NCBI GenBank assembly: GCA_013329455.1
Contig: DUKF01000258.1
Span: 4,110-12,870 of the forward strand
Length of the DNA stretch: 8,761 nt
Direction of reading: 5' to 3'
DNA from: Methanotrichaceae archaeon
GTDB taxonomy: Archaea; Halobacteriota; Methanosarcinia; Methanotrichales; Methanotrichaceae
Shown piece after piece: positions 1-7,085 of this stretch. The position numbers and the translations under genes were made by a program. The stretch's first letter is position 1. Every line of letters begins with the position of its first letter. The notes under the pieces are model-generated. The model was not told the origin of the DNA. It searched no databases and saw only the letters and a program-made list of their open reading frames with translations.

Positions 1-268
1 TCTCGAGCTTCCTCAGGTCCCTCCTCCTCTCGGCCCTTTCCGCAAGGTAAGCTCCACTCATTCCGGAGATCCCCATGGCGATGCTCCCCCCGATCCCTGC
101 GATGATCACGATATCGGGATCCGTCAGACCGGAGAAGTGAACGCCAATGACGACGCCCATGATGGTGAGGATGCCGTCAAAGGCGTTCATCACGAAGAGG
201 CGCCTTGCTATCTTGTAGGCCTGGCTGACCCGAAGGTAGGTTCTGAACTTGTTCCAGCTCGAATCCAT
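1..268 (-). CDS. VIT1/CCC1-family membrane transporter, N-terminal part (runs off left edge)
   Basis: The first 89 codons are present, starting at the ATG at 268-266; the rest lies beyond position 1. The family (vacuolar iron transporter/CCC1, including the archaeal TIGR00267-type proteins) moves Fe2+ or Mn2+ across membranes. A basic amphipathic N-terminus is followed by TM1 (about residues 25-46) containing NAFDGILTIMGVVIG, whose Asp31 corresponds to the metal-path Asp of VIT1. TM2 (about 52-75) carries GSIAMGISGMSGAYLAERAE, the family's Met/Gly-rich stretch ending in a Glu, and then a highly basic RRRDLRK segment. The gene starts 28 bp after the gpmI stop, so it is probably the last visible gene of the cluster. 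The ribosome site is weak (GATGGTCA). Family assignment is fairly firm; the transported ion is inferred from the family only. Confidence 0.82.
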   Translation of the reverse strand, partial: MDSSWNKFRTYLRVSQAYKIARRLFVMNAFDGILTIMGVVIGVHFSGLTDPDIVIIAGIGGSIAMGISGMSGAYLAERAERRRDLRKLE

Positions 269-296
269 GGCAAATGACCATCTGAACTTCTTTGGC

Positions 297-1814
297 TTAA
301 TCTTTGGCGATCAAAGACGTTCCCGTCATGGCCGCGGGAACCGCAAGGTCCAGAAGGGCGAGGATCGTCGGGGCGACGTCGGCGAGGATCCCATCGTCGC
401 GAAGCTTCGCTTTTTCGTTGTCCATGATCAGAACGAAGGGGACGGGGTTTGTGGTGTGGGCTGTGTGGTGCTGGCCAGTATTGTAATCTTCCATCTGCTC
501 GGCGTTCCCGTGGTCTGCCGTGAGGAGGACCGCGCCCTTTTTGCTCAGAACATCTGAGACTACCCTTCCCACGCACTCGTCCACCACCTCCACGGCCTTC
601 ACCGCCGCTTCGAAGATACCGGTGTGGCCGACCATGTCCGAGTTTGCGTAGTTGAGGACTATGAGGTCGTAGACGTCCTCTCCGATCTTCTCGACGACGG
701 CGTCCGTCACCTTGAAGGCGCTCATCTCCGGCTGGAGGTCGTAGGTAGCGACCTTCGGCGACGGTATCAAAACCCTCTCCTCGCCGAGGTTCGGCTCTTC
801 CCGGCCGCCGTTGAAAAAGAAGGTGACGTGGGCGTACTTCTCGGTCTCGGCGATCCGAAGCTGCCTCAACCCGGCCTTGCTCACCACCTCGCCGAGGGTG
901 TCTTTGAGGTACTCGGCAGGGAAGGCGACTTGCGCGGTGATCGACTCCTCGTACTGGGTCATGCAGACGAAGTGCACGTTGATCTTATCTCGGTCGAACT
1001 CGCAGAAATCAGGGTTTGCAAAGGCCTTTGTTATCTGGCGGGCCCGATCGGGCCGGAAATTGAAGAATACGAGACTGTCACCGTCTTTGACCATTCCATC
1101 GGGGTCCACCACCGTCGGCTTCAGAAACTCGTCGTTTTCGTCCCGGTCGTAACCAGCCTTAACCGCCTCCTCTGGGCTATCGGCCCTGAACCCCTCGCCA
1201 GATGTCATGGCCCTGTAGCTCATCTCGATCCGGTCCCACCTTCTGTCCCGGTCCATAGAATAGTACCTGCCAGCGACGGTGGCGACCTTTCCCACGCCGA
1301 TCGATCTGATCTCGTCCTCCAATTCTTGGAAGTAGACGAGTGCACTTCTGGGAGGAACGTCCCTGCCGTCCAGGATGGCATGGATGTAGACCCTCTCCAT
1401 ACCCCTCGCCTTTGCCAGCTTCAGAAGGGCGTAGAGGTGGGTGTTGTGGCTGTGGACCCCGCCATCAGATAAAAGGCCCATCAGATGAAGGGCACTGCCT
1501 CTCTTCTTCGCCAGGTCAACGGCCTCGGTCAGAACCGAGTTTTTCATAAAAGAGCCGTTCTCGATGGCAAGGTTGATCCTGGTGTAGTCCTGGTAGACGA
1601 TCCTGCCCGCGCCGAGGTTGAGGTGGCCGACCTCGGAATTTCCCATCTGGCCGGGTGGGAGACCGACGTCCGGCCCGGCAGCGCCCAGGGTCGTAAAGGG
1701 ATAAGAGCTCTTGAGGCGGTCGATGTTGGGGGTTCGGGCGGAGGCGATGGCGTTACCCTCGGTCTCGTCGCTCTCCCCAAACCCGTCCATGATAATGAGC
1801 ATGACAGGCTTCAT
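297..1814 (-). CDS. gpmI: 2,3-bisphosphoglycerate-independent phosphoglycerate mutase
   Basis: Interconverts 3-phosphoglycerate and 2-phosphoglycerate in cytoplasmic glycolysis/gluconeogenesis, through a phosphoserine intermediate and two Mn2+ ions. The 505-residue length is normal for the bacterial-type iPGM (about 510) and clearly longer than the archaeal ApgM type (about 400). All active-site signatures are visible: MDGFG with Asp10, GNSEVGH with nucleophile Ser60, GGVHSH with His121, LDGRDVPP (Arg151, Asp152), AGRYY (Arg183), FNFRPDRARQ (Arg254, Arg257), ETEKYAH (Lys326), NSDMVGH (Asp393, His397), TADHGN (Asp434, His435) and His453. The start is the only one possible: an in-frame TAA lies eight codons upstream with no ATG/GTG/TTG between. 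The gap to pcm is 46 bp. The ribosome site is poor (AAGG close to the ATG), so translation may be modest or coupled. In a methanogen the main role would be gluconeogenic. Confidence 0.97.
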   Translation of the reverse strand: MKPVMLIIMDGFGESDETEGNAIASARTPNIDRLKSSYPFTTLGAAGPDVGLPPGQMGNSEVGHLNLGAGRIVYQDYTRINLAIENGSFMKNSVLTEAVDLAKKRGSALHLMGLLSDGGVHSHNTHLYALLKLAKARGMERVYIHAILDGRDVPPRSALVYFQELEDEIRSIGVGKVATVAGRYYSMDRDRRWDRIEMSYRAMTSGEGFRADSPEEAVKAGYDRDENDEFLKPTVVDPDGMVKDGDSLVFFNFRPDRARQITKAFANPDFCEFDRDKINVHFVCMTQYEESITAQVAFPAEYLKDTLGEVVSKAGLRQLRIAETEKYAHVTFFFNGGREEPNLGEERVLIPSPKVATYDLQPEMSAFKVTDAVVEKIGEDVYDLIVLNYANSDMVGHTGIFEAAVKAVEVVDECVGRVVSDVLSKKGAVLLTADHGNAEQMEDYNTGQHHTAHTTNPVPFVLIMDNEKAKLRDDGILADVAPTILALLDLAVPAAMTGTSLIAKD

Positions 1815-1860
1815 CGCCTTGGAGATAGCCTCAAGTTAAGATAACCCTTTGCTCCATCCT

Positions 1861-2484
1861 CTAAATCTTGAAGCCGTGATCCCCGATGAGGGGTACGAAG
1901 ATGACACCGCCATGGTGCTCCAGCTCGAAGCCCTCATCGGACCTGATGACAAGGATCAGCTCCTGATAGCAGGTCCCCACAGGGATGACGAGCTTTCCCC
2001 CGACCTTGAGCTGCTCTTTTAGGGGCTCGGGCACCTTCGGCGCCGTCGCCGCAACGTTAATCCTATCGTAGGGGGCGTGCTCGGGAAGGCCAACGCTTCC
2101 GTCCCCCTCGACGACGGTCACGTTCTCGATCCCCGCTTCTCTGAGGTTCCTCTTGGCGAAGACAACAAGCTCAGGGATCCGCTCGATGGAGTAGACGTGC
2201 CCCTCGGGCCCCACGAGGTCTGCCATCACCGCGGCGTGGTAGCCTGACCCCGTCCCCACGTCCAAAACCATCATCTTCTCCCTGAGGTCCAGGACATCGC
2301 ACATGATTGCCACCATGTGAGGGGCGGATATCGTCTGGCTCTCGCCGATGGGGAGAGGATGGTCTTCGTAGGCCATGTGGCGTATGCTATCAGGAACGAA
2401 GAGCTCGCGGGGCGTTCTCTCCATCGCCTTGACAACCCGATCGCTTATGTTTCCCCGGAGCATCTTCAGCATCTCGTCTTTCAT
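1861..2484 (-). CDS. pcm: Protein-L-isoaspartate O-methyltransferase
   Basis: Cytoplasmic repair enzyme that transfers a methyl group from S-adenosylmethionine to the alpha-carboxyl of L-isoaspartyl residues in aged proteins. Counting from the ATG at 2484, the protein has 207 residues, close to the family norm. It shows SQTISAP (49-55), the substrate-side signature; SAM motif I VLDVGTGSGYHAA (about 73-85); an acidic-loop region SIERIPEL; motif II region YDRINVAATAP; the GGKLVIPVG strand; and the C-terminal FVPLIG-x-x-GF. The ATG is chosen because it forms TGATG with the stop of the upstream zinc-ribbon gene and is preceded by a G-rich GGGGGGT ribosome-site-like stretch. A GTG at 2502 would add six residues (MGGRPL) that do not look like family sequence. 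Translational coupling to the upstream gene is likely. Confidence 0.96.
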   Translation of the reverse strand: MKDEMLKMLRGNISDRVVKAMERTPRELFVPDSIRHMAYEDHPLPIGESQTISAPHMVAIMCDVLDLREKMMVLDVGTGSGYHAAVMADLVGPEGHVYSIERIPELVVFAKRNLREAGIENVTVVEGDGSVGLPEHAPYDRINVAATAPKVPEPLKEQLKVGGKLVIPVGTCYQELILVIRSDEGFELEHHGGVIFVPLIGDHGFKI

Positions 2485-3050
2485 CAAAGGGCGACCCCCC
2501 ACACCCTGATTATGTCTTTGGCAAGGGCCCTGTTCGGAGATCGACCGTCGCGAAGCTTGATCTTCTCGACCCTGAACCTCCTGCCATCGGCGGTCCTGGC
2601 CTCGCCCACGTGGAAGGTCTCATCTCCCCTGGCTGGGATGGAGTAAGAGGTGGTCTTTCCCCTCCAGTGGACCGAGATCTTCACCACGACCTCGTCCACT
2701 GCTCTCGTCCAGAGGGTCTTCACGTCCCCTGCCTTGGCCCTCTCCGCCCGCCGTCCACTATCAAGCTCGATGGATGTGATCTCGACCATCGCGACGTCCC
2801 CGACATCGTCGTCCACCAGAATCTCGTCGCCCACCTTGAGGCGATCCTCTGCTGGAATCTCGATAACGCGGCGCTGGGAGGCGTCTGTGGCGCTGATGAT
2901 AACCCTGAGGCTCGCAAGCTTGGTCCGCTCCAGTTTCAGGGGATGGACCGTTCCGCAGACCTCGCACTTGACGAGGTGCTCCCGTCCGAGCTTGACCGTT
3001 ACGTGTTCTGTAAAGTCGCCACATTCGGGGCAGAAGATCTCCTCTTGCAT
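2484..3050 (-). CDS. HVO_0476-family zinc-ribbon protein
   Basis: A 188-residue cytoplasmic protein of the archaeal family NCBI names after Haloferax HVO_0476; its biochemical role is unknown to me. The N-terminus is a four-cysteine zinc ribbon: Cys7-x2-Cys10 (FCPECGDFTEH) and Cys29-x2-Cys32 (KCEVCGTVHP). A beta-rich body follows, with KVGDEILVDD (about 72-81) and VAMVEITSIE resembling a small barrel of the kind seen in nucleic-acid-binding proteins, then a C-terminal part with VKISVHWRGKTTSYSIPARG and RFRVEKIKLRDGR. The Cys ribbon plus basic barrel suggests RNA or protein binding, but that is inference. GGAAGGG about nine bases before the ATG is the likely ribosome site. It lies 36 bp after the hydrolase gene and overlaps pcm at TGATG. 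Confidence 0.88.
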   Translation of the reverse strand: MQEEIFCPECGDFTEHVTVKLGREHLVKCEVCGTVHPLKLERTKLASLRVIISATDASQRRVIEIPAEDRLKVGDEILVDDDVGDVAMVEITSIELDSGRRAERAKAGDVKTLWTRAVDEVVVKISVHWRGKTTSYSIPARGDETFHVGEARTADGRRFRVEKIKLRDGRSPNRALAKDIIRVWGVAL

Positions 3051-3086
3051 GGTTACAACCCTTCCTGAAAAACTACTAAAAGGTGA

Positions 3087-3704
3087 CTATTGAAGGCCAG
3101 TTTCAGACCTCCGATTCAAACGGAAAAGATTCCCGTGACCGGGGATTACGACGTCAGCCCTCGCGAGCGCCGTCATCCGGCTCATCCTCAGGGCCGCGGT
3201 GTCTGTGGCAGATTCGTCCTCCAGCTCCATCAGGGATCCAAGATCGGTTCTCTGGACGGCATCGTCGCGCCACCAGAACAGGTCTCCTGCCACAAGCCAC
3301 ATCTCAGCCCCGGCCATAACCAGGAGGGACGCGTGATCCGGGCTGTGGCCCGGCGTCTGGAGAACCTCGATCCCCGTCCGGGGGATGAACTTTCCGTAAG
3401 GGATCTCTTCGTCGCCTCTGTAAATCGAGCTCGAATCGCAAACGTCCGTGTCCGGAAACAGCCTTAAATTGAGGATGTGGTCGAGGTGAGTGTGGGTGAC
3501 GAATATCATGTCCACATCTTCGGGATGGAGACCCTTTCTGGATAAGCCGCGAAGAAGCCCTTTCCTGTCGGCCCCCGGGTCAACCAAAATTCTGGTCCCA
3601 GCATCCTCTATCAAGACCGGCGACGGCGAGGCCCTAAGGCCCCCGCCCTCGAGTTCGATCACGTACCCCTCCGCCAGAACCGTTATCTCAGCCAACAATT
3701 TCAC
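3087..3704 (-). CDS. Metallo-beta-lactamase-fold hydrolase (MBLAC1-like)
   Basis: A 205-residue single-domain cytoplasmic hydrolase of the metallo-beta-lactamase superfamily. The complete dinuclear metal site is visible: THTHLDH gives His71, His73, Asp75 and His76; TPGHSPDHASLL gives His120; AGDLFWW gives Asp141; VIPGHG gives His190. The N-terminal VLIEDAGTRILVDPG strand pair and the short length resemble human MBLAC1 and its prokaryotic relatives rather than glyoxalase II or RNase J. The substrate cannot be read from the sequence. The start is uncertain. The GTG at 3704 gives MKLLAE, but GGGGTGA there could itself be a ribosome site for the TTG codons two or three codons later. It is the first gene of the minus-strand cluster, just downstream of a TATA-like TTTTTAAA. 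Confidence 0.9.
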   Translation of the reverse strand: MKLLAEITVLAEGYVIELEGGGLRASPSPVLIEDAGTRILVDPGADRKGLLRGLSRKGLHPEDVDMIFVTHTHLDHILNLRLFPDTDVCDSSSIYRGDEEIPYGKFIPRTGIEVLQTPGHSPDHASLLVMAGAEMWLVAGDLFWWRDDAVQRTDLGSLMELEDESATDTAALRMSRMTALARADVVIPGHGNLFRLNRRSETGLQ

Positions 3705-3741
3705 CCCGGAAAATATCCAAACCTCTGCTCAGTCAAATGGG

Positions 3742-3749
3742 TTTAAAAA
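3742..3749. promoter_or_regulatory. TATA-like box in divergent spacer, possibly shared by both directions
   Basis: The stretch GTTTAAAAAGG contains the palindrome TTTAAA (3742-3747). Read on the plus strand it predicts a start site near 3770 and a leader of about 50 bases for the gene at 3820. Read on the minus strand (CCTTTTTAAAC) it predicts a start site near 3718 and a leader of about 14 bases for the hydrolase at 3704. It is the strongest AT-rich element in the 115-bp spacer. A second candidate for the plus strand is GATAAAGATATGG around 3757-3769. Spacing rules come from archaeal promoters generally; use of this box in either direction is inferred. Confidence 0.45.
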
Positions 3750-3804
3750 GGTGTAAGATAAAGATATGGCGGGTGGCCCGTCGGTTCGGGTTTGAGTCCT
3801 GTTT

Positions 3805-3811
3805 GGAGGTG
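3805..3811 (+). promoter_or_regulatory. Strong Shine-Dalgarno site GGAGGTG
   Basis: GGAGGTG ends eight bases before the ATG at 3820 and matches the archaeal anti-Shine-Dalgarno sequence without mismatch. It fixes the start of the 581-residue secreted protein and indicates a leadered, well-translated mRNA. Confidence 0.75.
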
Positions 3812-3819
3812 GGCGGTTT

Positions 3820-5565
3820 ATGCGTAGTTCCTTGAAGTTGCTAGCTTTTGGGACTTGTCTTCTCTTGGCCCTGTCTGGGTATGGCGGGTGCGCGGATCAG
3901 GCAAGTTCGCAAGATAACGGATGGTCGATCAAAGTCTCTGAGAACAGCTCTGTATCCCGTCCGATCCTCGACCTCTCGGGGGCGGGATCGGCCTATGGTG
4001 GAGGGTTTACAAAGATAACAGTTTTGAGAAACCCCGCCACCGGCACTGCGATGAAGGAGTCCTATTTGTACGGAGACTCTCTTGACCGTGAGGTGGCCAT
4101 CGGGGTGGACGGCAACGGCACCGAGATGGATGTCGCATCCCAGTTCGACGGGATGGCGAGCTTAGGAGTCTTCAAAATGTCCAGCCCCAACGCAACGCCC
4201 CAGGATACCCCCGCCTTCGAGGCTCGTGAGGACTACACCGGCAGCTTCAAAATCAGCGAGAGGGTGGACGACTACGGCTCAAGCGTCGCCTCAGACCGGT
4301 CCGTCTCGGGAACCGGGTTTGTGGCTGTGAGCAAAAAGGTCGGCGACGATCAGAGAACCCACGAGTCGGGGACCGGGTCGTACCAGTCTGAAGAGGTCAT
4401 CAACACCTATACCAATTACATCGCAAAGTCGGTCTCGCTCTCCCACCAGCCAACGAGTTTCGCCGTCTACGACGACATATCGGCGAACCTCTCCCTGAAG
4501 TGGAACGAGGGCGTATACTCCAAAAAAACGGGCGAGAGCTACATCGGCGAGGAGTACTCGACCATCGACCGCCTCGACAAGACGACGGTGGCTCGCGGCC
4601 TCGGCGAGATGGAGACCGAGGCAGATTTTTCTGGACAGGCCAGGTACAGAGTGGTATCCGATGACGAGATCGATATGGACGAGCAGTACCAAGGCGACTA
4701 CTCACTCCAGCGAAATGTCCAGCTTCACGAAGCCTCGATCTACGGCCAGCCCCATCTCAAGGTGACTAAGGCCGGACGGCTCTTCTACGGGGACGAGAGG
4801 AACCTCGCCCACTACGTCATAACCATTGAAAACGATGGCGACAGCACTCTTGAGCCGGTTGTAGTGAGGGATCTCTTCCCGCCAGGAGCTGCCTTCATCA
4901 ACTCGACGCTGAGGCCCACACTCACCTCAGGTGGCGCCAACTGGTCCCTCACCCACATATCCCCAGGTCAGAAGATCCCAATCGGACTCTGGCTCGACGT
5001 TACGAACTTCCAAGGCGACGAGCTGGTGAACCGGGTCGAGGTCTGCGGCGGCCTCGGCGACGAATGGATCTGTGCCGCAAACTTCACCGCAGTCGAGATC
5101 AACTGGCTCTCCTGTTGCTCTGCTGACGCAGTCTCCGTCGTCAAGACAGGAGTTGTTGACGAGATCGTTCCAAACCACGTCTGGTACAGTCTGGATATAC
5201 AGAACCTCGGCGAGGCTACCTTGGTCGCGACGGTGACCGACCGGCTCCCTGGCGGGATGAGCCTTCTCGACTCGTCCCCGACCTTTGCAACTTACGAGAA
5301 CGACGTAGTAACCTGGAACTTGATAGACCTGGGCCCAGGGGAGAAGAGGACGATCATCTACGAGGTTGAGGCCTTCTGGAGCGGAAGGTTCGTCAACCTG
5401 GTTGAGGTCGAGGCGAGGTCCGTGGACGGGTCATCTGTCCAGCCAGTCTATGCAAAATCGGTGGTCGAGGTCGAAAAGTTCGAGGGCGAACGGCCCAGGC
5501 CGGGCTGGCAGCCGCCGGATTGGGGATTCGGCGAGGCGGATGAGATCGATTGTCAGGTCATCTGA
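3820..5565 (+). CDS. Secreted or lipid-anchored surface protein with two DUF11 repeats
   Basis: A 581-residue exported protein of unknown specific function. Residues 1-23 form a signal peptide (basic MRSSLK, hydrophobic LLAFGTCLLLALSG). Cys24 in GYGGC could be a lipid-attachment site, though the -3 residue is Tyr instead of the usual Leu, so cleavage and simple secretion remain possible. Residues about 35-305 are Ser/Thr/Gly/Asp-rich with many predicted beta strands and match no family I recognise. Residues about 311-425 and 437-553 are two DUF11 Ig-like repeats, each with the ITIENDGD/LDIQNLGE then VRDLFPPGAAF/VTDRLPGGMSL pattern. Seven N-glycosylation sequons (NSS, NGT, NAT, NLS, NST, NWS, NFT) are visible. 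There is no C-terminal membrane anchor; the tail is Trp/Pro-rich. DUF11 proteins are common in methanogen envelopes, so an envelope or adhesion role is plausible. Confidence 0.88.
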   Translation: MRSSLKLLAFGTCLLLALSGYGGCADQASSQDNGWSIKVSENSSVSRPILDLSGAGSAYGGGFTKITVLRNPATGTAMKESYLYGDSLDREVAIGVDGNGTEMDVASQFDGMASLGVFKMSSPNATPQDTPAFEAREDYTGSFKISERVDDYGSSVASDRSVSGTGFVAVSKKVGDDQRTHESGTGSYQSEEVINTYTNYIAKSVSLSHQPTSFAVYDDISANLSLKWNEGVYSKKTGESYIGEEYSTIDRLDKTTVARGLGEMETEADFSGQARYRVVSDDEIDMDEQYQGDYSLQRNVQLHEASIYGQPHLKVTKAGRLFYGDERNLAHYVITIENDGDSTLEPVVVRDLFPPGAAFINSTLRPTLTSGGANWSLTHISPGQKIPIGLWLDVTNFQGDELVNRVEVCGGLGDEWICAANFTAVEINWLSCCSADAVSVVKTGVVDEIVPNHVWYSLDIQNLGEATLVATVTDRLPGGMSLLDSSPTFATYENDVVTWNLIDLGPGEKRTIIYEVEAFWSGRFVNLVEVEARSVDGSSVQPVYAKSVVEVEKFEGERPRPGWQPPDWGFGEADEIDCQVI

Positions 5566-5612
5566 AGGTCTGGAGATAGGAATAAAGACCGGGAAGATCG
5601 AGGCGAGATGCC

Positions 5613-6074
5613 ATGTTCAGAAAAGAGATCAGATCCAATATCGAGATCCAGGCCTCGCCTGAAGCGGTCTGGAAAGCTCTTACTGACTTTGAGTCCTTCA
5701 GGGAATGGAACGCCTTCATGAGACCGGTGGTGGGAAAGGCGCTGGAGGACGCAAAACTGAGGGTCCAGATAAGGCCACCAGGCGGAAGAGCCATGGCCTT
5801 CAGGCCAACGGTGACCAAGGTCGTCCAGAATAGAGAGCTTCGCTGGCTTGGAAGGCTCTGGATTCCTGGCCTATTGGATGGAGAGCACATCTTCGAGATC
5901 GAGCCCATGGGGCCCGACAGGGTCAGGTTCGTTCAGCGAGAGGTATTCACCGGCCTTCTGGTTCCCTTAATGGCGAAGGGGATCGATGAGCAGACCCTGC
6001 CCGGCTTTGGGGAGATGAACAGAGCCCTCAAGGAGAGGGTCGAGACCGGCGGAGAGGGATCCGCCGGTAAATGA
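5613..6074 (+). CDS. SRPBCC (START-like) domain protein
   Basis: A 153-residue cytoplasmic single-domain protein of the SRPBCC/polyketide-cyclase-like superfamily, which forms a helix-grip fold around a hydrophobic ligand pocket. The N-terminal IEIQASPEAVWKALTDFES followed by FREWN is the classic opening strand and helix. The middle has RELRWLGRLW and GEHIFEIEP, and the C-terminal part has RVRFVQREVFTGLLVPL followed by the long helix GFGEMNRALKERVE. This order matches the common environmental SRPBCC subgroup. Ligand and reaction are unknown. GAGGCGAG five bases before the ATG serves as ribosome site. The 47-bp gap to the upstream surface-protein gene fits co-transcription, but the two proteins act on opposite sides of the membrane, so a functional link is not implied. 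Confidence 0.9.
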   Translation: MFRKEIRSNIEIQASPEAVWKALTDFESFREWNAFMRPVVGKALEDAKLRVQIRPPGGRAMAFRPTVTKVVQNRELRWLGRLWIPGLLDGEHIFEIEPMGPDRVRFVQREVFTGLLVPLMAKGIDEQTLPGFGEMNRALKERVETGGEGSAGK

Positions 6075-6203
6075 ATAATTTATCGAGAGCGAAACCCCAG
6101 AGATCGTTGTAACCTTGACCAGCGCTCGTGTGAAGTGATGTCAGAATATCCACGATAAAACTGTCAAAAACGCGGTCATCGGGCGTCTTTTGGGCCAGAA
6201 ACC

Positions 6204-6210
6204 TTATATC
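6204..6210 (+). promoter_or_regulatory. TATA box with purine-rich BRE before the zinc-ribbon mini-gene
   Basis: AGAAACC immediately followed by TTATATC is a good match to an archaeal BRE plus TATA pair. Normal spacing puts the transcription start near 6230-6234. That is at or after the first in-frame ATG (6228) and before the second (6249), which argues for initiation at 6249. Confidence 0.6.
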
Positions 6211-6248
6211 TCATTAAGCGAATAGTCATGGCCTGTTTGGTGTATCGA

Positions 6249-6407
6249 ATGGTCGATCATTACCAACCCGATTGTTACTGCCACATTGGTGAGGAAGAGT
6301 TCCTCCTTCCTGGAGAGAAAACCGCCTACGTCTGCCGACACTGTGGGGCTACGCCCTTCATGGACGGGGCTCATCACGACGATAACTGTCCGAGGTACCG
6401 ACCCTAA
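6249..6407 (+). CDS. Small Cys/His-rich zinc-ribbon protein (52 aa)
   Basis: A short gene coding for 52 residues, of no family I can name. The sequence holds Cys9-x-Cys11-His12 (PDCYCHIGEEEF), Cys29-x2-Cys32 (YVCRHCGATPF) and a C-terminal AHHDDNCPRY with Cys47. The CxxC-G knuckle and paired Cys/His are typical of a zinc ribbon. The start at 6249 is preferred because GGTG lies six bases upstream and the TATA box at 6204 predicts transcription starting near 6232. The alternative ATG at 6228 would add seven residues (MACLVYR) but would need a transcript starting unusually close to the TATA box. Its own promoter and a downstream T-rich tract suggest a single-gene unit. Small zinc ribbons often act as regulators or ribosome-associated proteins, but nothing here decides that. 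Confidence 0.68.
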   Translation: MVDHYQPDCYCHIGEEEFLLPGEKTAYVCRHCGATPFMDGAHHDDNCPRYRP

Positions 6408-6506
6408 AGCTGGATAAAGCAGACGGTTCCAAGAGGATTGACAGCGTCCCAAAGGCGTTCGGATGAGCGAAGGGCAGTCAGCTCAGCCCGGCCGTCAACG
6501 AGACCA

Positions 6507-6536
6507 TTTTTATTCGATATTTCACTTTTGTCATTT
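6507..6536 (+). terminator. T-rich archaeal-type terminator for the plus-strand genes
   Basis: Several T-tracts (TTTTT at 6507-6511, then TTT, TTTT and TTT up to 6536) follow about 100 bp after the mini-gene with no strong hairpin. That is the usual appearance of factor-independent archaeal termination. The stretch 6408-6506 contains no gene I can support. Confidence 0.45.
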
Positions 6537-6560
6537 CATATAAAACTACAGATCCGGAAG

Positions 6561-6587
6561 ATTAAAAAAATAAGTGGGCTCCAGCCC
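6561..6587 (-). terminator. Hairpin plus T-run after the DOMON lipoprotein gene
   Basis: On the minus strand, 13 bases after the TGA stop, GGGC-TGGA-GCCC forms a short hairpin (6587-6576), followed four bases later by TTTTTTT (6570-6564). It faces the T-rich tract of the opposing gene, making a compact bidirectional termination zone between convergent units. Confidence 0.6.
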
Positions 6588-6599
6588 TCTTGCCGGTGT

Positions 6600-7085
6600 T
6601 CACTGGAAGGCCAATTCGCCCTTGCCAGCCTCGATGTGCCTCTCCTCCGGATCGTCAAACTCGGAGACACCCCAGATCATGCTGACGGTCTGGCCTGATT
6701 CGAAAGCCTTGTCAAATTTGTCACCTGTATCCATTTTCCTCTTAAACTCGATCACGGTGAAGCCGTCCTTCTCGGATCCTCCGATCTCCAACAGGTTGTC
6801 AGTCCCACCAAGATCAGTGTCAGGAGGATGCGGGCCGTAGTTCCCGGTGGAGTAGGCGTCCAATGCCGAAACTTCGCCGTCATCGACCCAGCCCACTATC
6901 ATGTCGGCGTCCTTCATCCAGACCTCGGGTTCAAAGCCTATCGCAACCCACCCATCGGTCTCGCCCTTGATCGCCATGTAGAGCATCTCGGCGTCGTTCT
7001 TCCAGTGGACCTCGAAGATGCCTCCCGAGAGAATCATCTTCTGGGCGTACTCGCCATCGGATACCACGCCGTCGGCGGTCCATTC
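6600..7085 (-). repeat. DOMON-coding tandem duplicate, copy 1
   Basis: Encodes residues 39-199 of the lipoprotein. It aligns almost without gaps to copy 2 (7273-7761) at about 60-65% amino-acid identity by eye. Third codon positions differ widely, so the duplication is not recent. Confidence 0.85.

Noticed and set aside
624..1472. Long open frame of 282 codons on the plus strand
   Set aside because: It lies entirely antisense to gpmI, whose protein is unmistakable. The translated plus-strand product has no recognisable domain and reflects high-GC codon bias.
2500..2502. GTG at 2502 as start of pcm
   Set aside because: It would add only MGGRPL, which does not match the family N-terminus. The ATG at 2484 forms the TGATG coupling with the upstream stop. 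The GTG cannot be excluded outright.
3775..3803. tRNA T-arm-like sequence GGTTCGGGTTTGAGTCC in the leader before 3820
   Set aside because: The loop TTTGAGT resembles a T-loop, but the expected C56 is T, the stem pairs only partly, and no D-arm, anticodon arm or acceptor stem can be built around it.
6204..6452. Minus-strand open frame opposite the zinc-ribbon mini-gene
   Set aside because: No ribosome site, no family resemblance, and it covers the TATA box of the plus-strand gene, whose Cys/His pattern is far more protein-like.
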